Shown here: positions 21,712 to 30,069 of the stretch, one piece after another | Numbering within the stretch: position 1 is the stretch's first letter | Layout of the letters: the number at the start of each line of letters is the position of its first letter | Origin: an uncultured Proteiniphilum sp. | GTDB taxonomy: Bacteria > Bacteroidota > Bacteroidia > Bacteroidales > Dysgonomonadaceae | Length of the DNA: 31,021 bases | Assembly (NCBI RefSeq): GCF_937873925.1 | Contig: NZ_CALNAT010000242.1 | Coordinates: forward strand, 1-31,021 | Reading direction: 5' to 3' | Translations under genes and position numbers: made by a program | Notes under the pieces: model-generated | The model's input: the letters and a program-made list of their open reading frames with translations, nothing else | What the model was told of the DNA's origin: nothing | Databases searched by the model: none

Positions 21712-24601
21712 TGATGTTCAAATAAATATTATACAGGTTTCTATAATTATCATAATTTTCCAAATCCGTGGGATAGTTGTACCACGTGCCGGTTACCCCT
21801 GCCGAAACGGTTTTGGTGATCATATGTCCGATACCTGCTCCCACCATCATATTCAGACCTGAAAAGTTATCGTAAAGCTGAGAATTAATCAGATCTACAT
21901 CGGGTGCTGTGCCTACGCTGGCCATACCCATTACATAGCTTTTGGGAGATGAGAGATGGTAACGTACCTGCCCGGACAGGTTAAAGAACCATTCTATCTG
22001 TCTTTCTCTTTCGGCAACTGATCCATCTTCGTAGGATATTATCTGTTCGTTGCTGAGTATATAGTTATTGAAACGAAAATTCAAACGCCATACATCCAAT
22101 TCTTTGGTAACACCGACTACAAGATTCCCCAAATGCGGTTGTTTCATTAAGTGATACACCCCCAGGGTATCGGTCCCAACTATCCGGGTGCTGAAATGCT
22201 CTTTGTCGGGTAGCCATCTGTACCCCACTCCGAGTTCTCCTTCCACCCCGTTTAAAATATTCAACTCCCTGAAGAGGGATGCATTGAACACAATTTTCGG
22301 AAAGAACCTGTTAGCCCCTGCTATATCAACCCTCGTGTGGGTCTGCTCATCCCATATCCGGCTCCATTCACCTTGTAGCTGAAAACCTTTTCCCGGTTCA
22401 CGCCCGGCATAATTGATCCTTCCGATATAGGTGGCAGATTCTTCGAACCGGCTGTATTCTATTGTAGAGATGCTGCTCATGGTATAGGTATCACCGTGTC
22501 TGCTGCGTAAGTGGTATAAACCCACTTCGTTTTTATATCTTTTGTAGTTAAGGTAATTTAAGTGCTGTTTAAATTCGGAAAGTTCCAAAAGAGCCGGCTC
22601 GTAGAAAGATTGATAATAGTAAGCCGAATCGAAGCGATGCAGCTTTTCGTAGGCCACCCCTTTCATATATTTAAGCGATCTGTTGTCCGGCGCGTACAGC
22701 AAAGCCGTATCCAATACTTCCAAACCTTGGGTGCTTCTATTCTCTTTGATCAGTTGTCCGGCATAATTCCCGCTTAGTTGGGAGAAGGTGTTTATCAGCG
22801 TCTCATGGTATGGTGACTTCCCAAGTTCCTGGCGAAGATGTTCATATACATCGGCATAATTTCCCGTATCCAGGCCGTCATATTCCGCTATTTTTATTTT
22901 GAAGAATATATCATCGGGATAAGCTCCATTGCCCCGCATCGCGTAGGCATGCATATCCTCTTTTTTATTCATCTGGTCCGAAAGATTCACGGCATAACGC
23001 AGTGCAAGATTGTTGGACGGGTCTTGCTCCAACCACCTTTCCACATATTGCATGGCTTCCTCATATCTGAATTGCTCATTCAACACTTTTATCACGGCAG
23101 TTGCCATATCGGCGTAACCCCCCAAATGACGCAGTTTTTCTTCACCCACAGTGAGGGACAGTACTTGTTCATAGGCAGTGAACGCATAATGATATCGTTC
23201 CAGTTTGTGATAAATATCGGCTCTTTTCACATACAGATCGGGGTTATCCGGTTCGTCAAGGATGATATTATTCAGCATGTCCAGTGCTGTGTTGTAGTCG
23301 CCCAATGCCATAGCTGCATTATAAATTGAGTTTTGCGCCGCTTTTACCATGTCGTCATCACCATACTGCATCACCTCCCTTAAATTATCAATCGCAGCCA
23401 CGTAACGCTCTTCCGCCAGATTTGTTTTGGCTTCCCCGGACACTATTTTTACATATTCATCCCGCAGATCGGTATCATCCGGATATTGAGCAAAGAGTTG
23501 TCTGGTTAGCGTTGCGGCACGTCCGGCGTTTTCCATTTTTTTGTGCAGACTCAACTCTTTCAGCAAAATATTTTTGGATTCTCCCCTCACACCTCTGTAC
23601 CTGTTCAGGATATGCATTGCTTCTTCGTATTGATGATTTTCGTACAAATCATTAAATACATAATTAAATGCCTCTTCGTTTCCGGGGTTTGCTTCCAGAA
23701 TTTTCCCATAAAGTGTGGCCGGTTCGTTGTCTTTGGCGTTGCGGGCCGCTTCCAACAGGTAATAATTGTAGTGTTGACGCAAAACGGGTGAATGGTTTGT
23801 TTGCATCTGCTGCTGTAAGAAACTCAACAACTCATTATATCGTAATTGGTCGGAAAGCAGGCCTGCTTTCTTGAAGATAAGCTCCATGTTGTCCGGTGCA
23901 TATGTCAATCCCCGCTCGATACTGGCCAGGGCATTATAGTAGTCTCCCGCTTTTATGTAGTCGTTTGCCAGTCCGATATAATGCTGGGGATTTTGAGGCT
24001 CCGCGTTTATCAATTCCGATCGCAATGCAATGGCTTCGTCAATCTTTCCTGCCTTTTGTTGGGCTATAGCAGCCATCTCTGTTTCATATACATAGTCGCG
24101 ATGCAAAAGAGTGTCTTGCGGATATATCTGGTTGATACGCTTAAGTAGCCGGTTTGCCTCCACAATGTTTCCCTGCAGACGGTACAACTCTATTTTCTTT
24201 TGCCATAATCCTTTCCAGTAAGGGTTTACCTCCAACAGTTCGTTCACATAACAGATAGCGCTCGAATATCGTTTCGTGACCGTCTCTACGTTTACCAATA
24301 TCTGTTTGGCGTCCACGTTACCGGGATTCCGCTCCAATGCTTTTATCAATTCGTAACGTGATTTATCATACTGCTCTTCATGAAAATAATATTTCCCCAG
24401 AAGCATTCTCAAATCAGAGTCTCTGGGGTATCTCTTCAAACCTTCATCTACTATATTTTTTCCCTCTTCCCAGTTATCGTTATTAAACTCGGCATTGGCT
24501 CTCAAAGCATAGTCGCCTCTGTCATCAGGGCGGATTTCAATTTGAGCCGATACATTGCCGGCGAACAGCGTGATAAATAATAATATCCCGACTATTTTCA
24601 T
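21698..24601 (-). CDS. TPR protein with C-terminal YaiO/PgaA-like outer-membrane barrel
   Basis: The ATG at 24601 is preferred because it gives a clean signal peptide (MKIVGILLFITLFAGNVSAQ); an upstream in-frame ATG at 24643 would bury it. The 967-residue protein has a long periplasmic solenoid of TPR-like repeats (about 25-670; examples ANAEFNNDNWEEGKNIVDEGLKRYP, GDYNTALDMLNNIILDEPDNP, FRYEEAMQYVERWLEQDPSN). About 280 residues of alternating strands follow, ending LYNIYLNINVAF with a terminal phenylalanine, as in outer-membrane barrels. This TPR-plus-barrel plan is that of PgaA, BcsC and the YaiO family, which export secreted polysaccharides. It sits between the glycosyltransferase (52 bases upstream) and the DUF4838 gene (overlap). 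Confidence 0.85.
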   Translation of the reverse strand: MKIVGILLFITLFAGNVSAQIEIRPDDRGDYALRANAEFNNDNWEEGKNIVDEGLKRYPRDSDLRMLLGKYYFHEEQYDKSRYELIKALERNPGNVDAKQILVNVETVTKRYSSAICYVNELLEVNPYWKGLWQKKIELYRLQGNIVEANRLLKRINQIYPQDTLLHRDYVYETEMAAIAQQKAGKIDEAIALRSELINAEPQNPQHYIGLANDYIKAGDYYNALASIERGLTYAPDNMELIFKKAGLLSDQLRYNELLSFLQQQMQTNHSPVLRQHYNYYLLEAARNAKDNEPATLYGKILEANPGNEEAFNYVFNDLYENHQYEEAMHILNRYRGVRGESKNILLKELSLHKKMENAGRAATLTRQLFAQYPDDTDLRDEYVKIVSGEAKTNLAEERYVAAIDNLREVMQYGDDDMVKAAQNSIYNAAMALGDYNTALDMLNNIILDEPDNPDLYVKRADIYHKLERYHYAFTAYEQVLSLTVGEEKLRHLGGYADMATAVIKVLNEQFRYEEAMQYVERWLEQDPSNNLALRYAVNLSDQMNKKEDMHAYAMRGNGAYPDDIFFKIKIAEYDGLDTGNYADVYEHLRQELGKSPYHETLINTFSQLSGNYAGQLIKENRSTQGLEVLDTALLYAPDNRSLKYMKGVAYEKLHRFDSAYYYQSFYEPALLELSEFKQHLNYLNYKRYKNEVGLYHLRSRHGDTYTMSSISTIEYSRFEESATYIGRINYAGREPGKGFQLQGEWSRIWDEQTHTRVDIAGANRFFPKIVFNASLFRELNILNGVEGELGVGYRWLPDKEHFSTRIVGTDTLGVYHLMKQPHLGNLVVGVTKELDVWRLNFRFNNYILSNEQIISYEDGSVAERERQIEWFFNLSGQVRYHLSSPKSYVMGMASVGTAPDVDLINSQLYDNFSGLNMMVGAGIGHMITKTVSAGVTGTWYNYPTDLENYDNYRNLYNIYLNINVAF

Positions 24602-24653
24602 TGATGTTATTTTTTCATTCCGTAGTTTTATTTCAACTTGCATACAAAACGGG

Positions 24654-26087
24654 TTATATTTTTATTGTTGGAGTCGCACGCGAGAATCCTTGCCGGGTCA
24701 TTGCTCCCCACTTAAAGCTTCTCCGGGTAAAAAACTGCACATAGCCTGTAAGACTGAAAAACACGACAAACGGATGATAGAGAAAAGCTTCGAAAGCAGA
24801 GAATACTACCAGGCGCAAGTACTCTCTGAATTTCTTATACTGTTTTTTCACAGTCAGATCATAGGAGATCGTGATCATTGATACGGTTATACTTATCAAA
24901 TAGACAAAGAGTAGCATCAGCCAGAAAGTAGAGAAATTTATCTGTTGAGTAAAAAGAAGAAAGATCAGAAAAATAAGCCCCGTAGCTTCAATGACAGGCG
25001 CTAAGAATTCGAAAAAAAAGGCATAGGGTAGCACCAACATGCCCAATCTCCCATACCTTCGGTTAAAGAGCAGCCTGCGATGTACGATAAATATCTGTAT
25101 CAGGCCACGTCCCCATCGTGTGCGTTGCCTTCTCAAAACCTGAATGTTTGAAGGGCCTTCTGTCCAGCAACAGGAATCCGGTATCTGTTCAATTTTATAT
25201 TTCTCTCCCCGTTCACGCATATAAGCCACCATCCGGGTAGTCATATCCATATCTTCGGCATGCGAAAGAGGGTCAAATCCGCCGACATTGATTACCAGGC
25301 GGCTGCTAAAGAATCCGAATCCGCCGGATACATTGGGTATGGCATTGATCACCGACCATCCCATCTTGGCTACCAGATAAGAGCGCAGGTATTCGGTTTC
25401 CTGGAAAGTAGGGACAAACTGCCGGGGAGGCCTCACCCGGGTCATCACACCCTCATCAATTTCACATCCGTTTACCATCCGCATGGTAGCACCAACGGCT
25501 ATCACAGGGACATTGGAATCCAATACCGGCAAGATCACTTTTTTAAGGGTATCCCGCGACAAAATACAATCTACATCCGTATTGATAAAATAATCATATT
25601 GAATATAGTTGACTCCAGCGTTCATTGCATCGGCTTTTGTTCCTCCGTTTATCTTATCCACAACGGTAAGCCGGTGAAATTGCGGGTTCTTTGATTTAAA
25701 AATGCGTTTTACCGGCTGGCAACGTACTTTGTAGGTGTAATCGAGAGGAACCTCCTCCAACTCAAAGTGACCTGTCAGCAGTTCCAATGTTTTGTCTTTA
25801 CTTCCGTCGTTTACAACCACCAGTTCGAAGTTCGGATAATCCAGATTCAACATCGATTTTACATTGTCAACAATAATAACCTCCTCGTTGTATGCAGGGG
25901 TCACAATGGAAATACCGGGAGCTACCTCGGGATAAAGATTAAACAAAGCCTCTTCTTTTTTGGTGTATCTCAACCTCTTTTTTCGGATATTCATAAAACC
26001 CAAAACAGCTAAGAATAGGTAAATGGTTGTAAGGGTAATGGAATAAAAATAAACCATATACTGATAGAAATAGATAACTGAGTCCAT
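24654..26087 (-). CDS. Processive family 2 glycosyltransferase, PgaC/IcaA-like exopolysaccharide synthase
   Basis: A 477-residue inner-membrane enzyme. One membrane segment (about 12-33) precedes the GT-A domain, and three or four follow it (about 345-455). The full processive set is present: VVNDGS (D94), the metal-binding NTDVDC (D171, D173), HAEDMD (E278, D279) as catalytic base region, and QRTRW (321-325), which holds the growing polymer. KINGGTKADAMNAG is also typical. Such enzymes make beta-linked polymers such as poly-N-acetylglucosamine, cellulose or hyaluronan; the sugar here is not determined. No PilZ domain for cyclic-di-GMP is fused to it. It lies between a HEAT-repeat membrane protein and the TPR/YaiO exporter, all in the same direction. 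Confidence 0.9.
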   Translation of the reverse strand: MDSVIYFYQYMVYFYSITLTTIYLFLAVLGFMNIRKKRLRYTKKEEALFNLYPEVAPGISIVTPAYNEEVIIVDNVKSMLNLDYPNFELVVVNDGSKDKTLELLTGHFELEEVPLDYTYKVRCQPVKRIFKSKNPQFHRLTVVDKINGGTKADAMNAGVNYIQYDYFINTDVDCILSRDTLKKVILPVLDSNVPVIAVGATMRMVNGCEIDEGVMTRVRPPRQFVPTFQETEYLRSYLVAKMGWSVINAIPNVSGGFGFFSSRLVINVGGFDPLSHAEDMDMTTRMVAYMRERGEKYKIEQIPDSCCWTEGPSNIQVLRRQRTRWGRGLIQIFIVHRRLLFNRRYGRLGMLVLPYAFFFEFLAPVIEATGLIFLIFLLFTQQINFSTFWLMLLFVYLISITVSMITISYDLTVKKQYKKFREYLRLVVFSAFEAFLYHPFVVFFSLTGYVQFFTRRSFKWGAMTRQGFSRATPTIKI

Positions 26088-26164
26088 AGGCTGTATGATT
26101 ATTTCTTATGCATGATACGGATATGTATTATCTTATAAGCTCTTTATTTTTGATATTACAGGTC

Positions 26165-27247
26165 TTACCGTTGATCCAGGAGAATATTGTCTTTATCCCT
26201 GCATTTTTGTATTGCCTCCAACACTTTCAATTTCATTTCATTATTATAAGCGTCATCGTAAATATCGAATAAGAAGGGAAGACTTTCTTCTTTCCCTATC
26301 CTCCCTATAGCATCCACTATATTGTATTGTATCGACAATTTATATAATTTAAATTGAGAGGTGAATACCGGTAATGCCCCTTCATACTGCAAGATACCCA
26401 ATGCTTTTACTATCTCTGCCTGCACGCTGCTGTCTCTGCTCCCTTTGAAGATTTCCAACAGGTAGGGTGCGCTTTCTTCTTGTTTGAAATAAGCAATCTC
26501 ACGAATCAGAAAGCATTTGAAATCGATGTTTTGAGCATTCTGAACCCATTGCGCCAGGAGGGGTAATGCCTGTTCTTGTGATTTTTGTTTAATGGAACTA
26601 TGGAGTCTGATCTCATCCAATCGGTTGAATTTACGATCGAAATCCTCTTCTTCCAAGAACCTGAAGGCATCCTGTTCCTCGAACTTAATAAATTCACTCC
26701 GGGCCAGCTTGCGCAGGTTTTCATTTCTATGATACAGCAGCGGCGCAACGATACCGCTGACAACCTCAGTCGTCAGTTCTTCAATTTTTCTTATCCCCCG
26801 TATTTTTCGACCTGTCCGGCCGGTTGATATTTCATTTTCCCAGTAATTCTCTAACCGGAGTAAGTACAAGATTTCATTATAATTATTGAGGTTTATTTTT
26901 TCCCTGTCCTTCTCCTTTATGGACAACAGGAGTTTGGTAAACATCTCCTTTTGCCATTTATGCTTATTGTCGCTTTTGTGAAGATTGATCCTATTACTTA
27001 TATCTTCAGCATCTAAATTAACCCGAGAGCAAATAACATCCCTGATACCATTTTCATACTTATTGCGGATCTCTTTCCTACGCCTTCTGCGCTTGCTGAT
27101 ACCCCTGTTGATGAGAAACAGTCTTGATAGTGAGAGCAGATACAAAAACAACAGGAGCATCACCACAAAAACAGTAATGCGAATGATCGGAGCAAATCCC
27201 TCAAATTGAGAATCCAGGTAGTAAAAATAAAACTTAATTCTATCCAT
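26165..27247 (-). CDS. Membrane-anchored HEAT-repeat protein
   Basis: A 360-residue protein with one membrane helix (about 20-45, IIRITVFVVMLLLFLYLLSL) followed by a strongly basic stretch (SKRRRRRKEIR), so the long C-terminal part should lie in the cytoplasm. From about residue 165 it is a helical solenoid of HEAT/Armadillo-type repeats (ENLRKLARSEFIKFEEQ; DFKCFLIREIAYFKQEESAPYLLEIF; SSVQAEIVKALGILQYEGALPVFTS; SIQYNIVDAIGRIGKEESLPFLFDIY; NEMKLKVLEAIQKCRD). It has no enzyme motif; a scaffold or regulator of the synthase is the likely role. It is the first gene of the exopolysaccharide operon, 77 bases before the glycosyltransferase. The 264 bases upstream (27248-27511) are AT-rich and show no consensus promoter or terminator. 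Confidence 0.8.
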   Translation of the reverse strand: MDRIKFYFYYLDSQFEGFAPIIRITVFVVMLLLFLYLLSLSRLFLINRGISKRRRRRKEIRNKYENGIRDVICSRVNLDAEDISNRINLHKSDNKHKWQKEMFTKLLLSIKEKDREKINLNNYNEILYLLRLENYWENEISTGRTGRKIRGIRKIEELTTEVVSGIVAPLLYHRNENLRKLARSEFIKFEEQDAFRFLEEEDFDRKFNRLDEIRLHSSIKQKSQEQALPLLAQWVQNAQNIDFKCFLIREIAYFKQEESAPYLLEIFKGSRDSSVQAEIVKALGILQYEGALPVFTSQFKLYKLSIQYNIVDAIGRIGKEESLPFLFDIYDDAYNNEMKLKVLEAIQKCRDKDNILLDQR

Positions 27248-27511
27248 CTAATAGAATTTGTTTATTTATGGAGGCATAAAAGTAAGGCAAAGAGAATAAA
27301 CGATGTGTTTAAATTTATTGGGAGAAGAATAAATACCAATTTTGAGAATATTTAAGACATATATTTACGAAATAAAGACAATTTATTGTTCAAAATAAAT
27401 CCACTCTAATAAAGTAGGTTTTAAAAGATATCATCTGCTGTTTTTCCTGTCTCCTATTTAAGGAAATCCTGGTTTATATGTTTAGCGACCGGCCGGGCTA
27501 TATAAAACCAT

Positions 27512-28393
27512 CTATTCTTGAACATTCCATTTGTAATCAATATAATGATAATCGAAATTATTATTATCAATTATATCTATCTGAACAAATCCTTCTTCCA
27601 TACCATGCATTTTTCCCATCCACCATTTACCTGAAAATGAAGGAGCTGAAATCACCGTTGTTTTGTTCAACAGATGTAAAACTTCATAATAATGTATATG
27701 CCCCTGCAATATTAACCGGAGGTTTTTATTTTTAAACAATTGAAGGATTTCTTCGCTGTTTTCAATCGCTGTTTTATTATTGTTGGCGTTTGTTCCGCCG
27801 CCATACCATTGAGACAGAGTCGTAATTAACGGCACATGCGTCATTATAACAACCGGGGTAGTATCGGATAACTGTTCAATATCTTTTTGAAGCCATTTCA
27901 ATTGAATGGAATCGAGTCTTCCGATATATTTCCTGTCTTCAGTAATCATCATATCATCCAGGGAGATAAAATGCCATCCCTTATAGTCGAATGAATAATA
28001 GCGGGGGCCAAAATATTTTTCATAGAGCTTCTTGCCATAGAGAGGATGATCGACATCTATCTTCTTGTTGTAAACAGCAAAATGATCATGATTGCCGATA
28101 GCATAATATAATGGGGCATTCAATTTTGTCGCTTTATCCAAAAACAAACGACATTGCTCTTCGGCTTCACCCTGCGATCGTCTCAAAGCATCATACAGAA
28201 TATCTCCTCCCACGAGAATAAAGTCCGGATTTAATTTGTTGATCGTATCAATTGCTGTATCCAATGCCTGGGGTGCTCCGTTTTTTTCATGGTAATGCAC
28301 ATCAGCCATAAAAATAAACCTGAAATTATCCTGGGCATATAAGCTGAATACCCAAAAAGCGATAACAACGAATGTGATTATTTTTTTCATCAT
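27512..28393 (-). CDS. Secreted calcineurin-like metallophosphoesterase
   Basis: A 293-residue protein with a signal peptide (1-20, ending SLYAQ), so periplasmic or secreted. The five metallophosphoesterase motifs are all present: DVH (D31, H33), GGD (62-64), GNHD (100-103), a histidine in THVP (H186) and GHIH (231-234). They bind two metal ions and hydrolyse phosphate mono- or diesters; the substrate cannot be told (families include CpdA, UDP-diacylglucosamine hydrolase-like and purple acid phosphatases). ATG codons at 28393 and 28390 are both usable. It has its own likely promoter and is preceded by a terminator of the upstream operon, so it forms its own unit. It is transcribed toward the exopolysaccharide operon. 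Confidence 0.92.
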   Translation of the reverse strand: MMKKIITFVVIAFWVFSLYAQDNFRFIFMADVHYHEKNGAPQALDTAIDTINKLNPDFILVGGDILYDALRRSQGEAEEQCRLFLDKATKLNAPLYYAIGNHDHFAVYNKKIDVDHPLYGKKLYEKYFGPRYYSFDYKGWHFISLDDMMITEDRKYIGRLDSIQLKWLQKDIEQLSDTTPVVIMTHVPLITTLSQWYGGGTNANNNKTAIENSEEILQLFKNKNLRLILQGHIHYYEVLHLLNKTTVISAPSFSGKWWMGKMHGMEEGFVQIDIIDNNNFDYHYIDYKWNVQE

Positions 28394-28402
28394 AAGGATC
28401 TA

Positions 28403-28432
28403 CAAATATAAAATGAATAGTATGCAGTCGAA
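28403..28432 (-). promoter_or_regulatory. Promoter for the metallophosphoesterase gene
   Basis: Minus strand -7 TATATTTG (28410-28403) fits the consensus; TTCG (28432-28429) in place of TTTG lies 18 bases upstream. The -7 ends 10 bases before the first ATG, so the leader would be very short. Confidence 0.45.
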
Positions 28433-28485
28433 TACCACTTATCCGATAAAAAATAGGTAAGTAATATAAGCTGAAACGATCTGAA

Positions 28486-28525
28486 GAAAAATGAAAGGGC
28501 TCAACAAACCGCCAAACCCTTTCAT
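28486..28525 (-). terminator. Terminator of the M16-lipoprotein operon
   Basis: Perfect 9-bp stem ATGAAAGGG/CCCTTTCAT (28525-28517 with 28499-28491 on the minus strand), a 17-base loop, then TTTTCTTC. Confidence 0.75.
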
Positions 28526-28596
28526 CGTTTAATATCCTTCTACGAGATATAACTAAATTGACGTAAAACCAACACTATACATTCAGGATAAATCTT

Positions 28597-30057
28597 CTAT
28601 TGTGCGGGAGCATCATATTTATAGCTATAGATCTTATTATCCTTTGTATACACCAGATAAGCTTTGCCGTCAGGAGCAAAACCGAGTGACAGATCATCAG
28701 CTTCAGCAGACTCCAGTACAATGGGAGTAGTCCAGTCCTGCGTATCTTTATCCAAAGAGACAACTGACGGGAAAAAACTTTCATTCCTATAGAAAAGATA
28801 GGGCACTCCCAGGGGAGAAACTGCCAGATCAAAATTAAACAATCCGCCGGAAGCACTTCCGATAGAACTACCCACACTGGATATTTCTTTTGTTTCAGCA
28901 TCATACCTGATCACTCTATGTTTGGCAACACCTTCAGAACTATCGTCGACCAAAGCTGCAAACACATTTCCTTCTCTATCGACAGCTATAGCAAAATCTC
29001 TCAAATTAATACCGGTTGCATTTTCATCACTCCATTTGTCAATAATAGCAGTCCAGTTATTGTTCTCATATTTATAAACCGATACAGAATTGGGAGACAC
29101 TGCATTATAAACCCCCAGATAAATTGCATTATCCAATTTTTCCGATACCAATAAATAGGCAACCAGGCCAGAGGCTCTTCCGGGAATTGTAGCGTTATTA
29201 CTCCATATACCATTTTCAAAAGTATTCACGCTTAATTCCCTTCTGGCAAGGACATTGTCACGACCGTCATACATGGCGAATAACATCAGTTTATTATCAT
29301 TTACGTAGTTGATAGTATGATAAGTGACTTTATTGGTTGTTGCCGGGGTATTTCCAAGGGAACTCCAGGTGGTACCGTTCCATGATTTTACCGAAGCCTG
29401 GCGGGAGATTGTACTTGTATAATCCAGATAAGAAACTGCAGGAAGATCATCGGATTTAAAAGCAATATCAAAATAAGAATCCGCACGTCCTTCCGAAACC
29501 TGTCCCAATGAAGACCAGGTACCTTCTTTTAAAGACATCACGGCGAGAGCTTCATCGTCTGTTGCTTCCCGATCCATCCTATACGCGATATAAGGGATAC
29601 CGGCCGGACTGACTTTCATAATTAAAGAAAGGGTTTCCTCGGCAACAGGAGGTAATGCGGTCCAGACATAAGCGGGCGCTTTCCCTACGGTTACAGTATA
29701 TTTCACATTTGCCGTGCCTTCAGATACAAAATAATCAACAGGTCCCGTAAAATCATTTGCTGTTACACCGCTTTGCTGAACAACTTCTTCTACCTTCACT
29801 ACATCGTTCTCCGAAACGGTAAAACGTGCCACTAACCGGGTTTTATCCACATCTTCAGGAAGCAGGACAGAAATAGATGTCTGGTTGATGGGCGATACTA
29901 CATAGTCCTGTACAATGATACCTTCGTTATCTTCGACATAAAATCCGAAAGAGGTCATTGCAGCCTCATATACGGGTGTGTCTGGTTCATCGGATGAACA
30001 GGAGGCCAATAAGATAGCCAGCGTAAGAGTAAATAAAAATAAACTTTTAAACTTCAT
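28597..30057 (-). CDS. Lipoprotein with DUF5018-like N-domain and seven-bladed propeller-like repeats
   Basis: A 486-residue surface or periplasmic lipoprotein (lipobox LLASC, C20). Residues about 35-128 form one Ig-like unit (MTSFGFYVEDNEGIIVQDY to VKYTVTVG), similar to DUF5018 domains of Bacteroidetes surface proteins. The rest has seven repeats with a common plan: a W-containing strand (YVWTALPP, GTWSSLG, TTWSSLG, GIWSNNA, NNWTAII, QDWTTPI and one without W), a loop, a strand like DIAF or DFAIAV, then a small loop and a hydrophobic strand such as PYIAYRM or PYLFYRN. This predicts a seven-bladed beta-propeller, possibly a binding protein; no catalytic motif is seen. It starts 12 bases after the M16 peptidase gene and is surely co-transcribed with it. 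Confidence 0.75.
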   Translation of the reverse strand: MKFKSLFLFTLTLAILLASCSSDEPDTPVYEAAMTSFGFYVEDNEGIIVQDYVVSPINQTSISVLLPEDVDKTRLVARFTVSENDVVKVEEVVQQSGVTANDFTGPVDYFVSEGTANVKYTVTVGKAPAYVWTALPPVAEETLSLIMKVSPAGIPYIAYRMDREATDDEALAVMSLKEGTWSSLGQVSEGRADSYFDIAFKSDDLPAVSYLDYTSTISRQASVKSWNGTTWSSLGNTPATTNKVTYHTINYVNDNKLMLFAMYDGRDNVLARRELSVNTFENGIWSNNATIPGRASGLVAYLLVSEKLDNAIYLGVYNAVSPNSVSVYKYENNNWTAIIDKWSDENATGINLRDFAIAVDREGNVFAALVDDSSEGVAKHRVIRYDAETKEISSVGSSIGSASGGLFNFDLAVSPLGVPYLFYRNESFFPSVVSLDKDTQDWTTPIVLESAEADDLSLGFAPDGKAYLVYTKDNKIYSYKYDAPAQ

Positions 30058-30069
30058 AATTACATTAAT

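Noticed and set aside
27478..27735. Plus-strand open frame of 85 codons
   Set aside because: Mostly antisense to the metallophosphoesterase gene.
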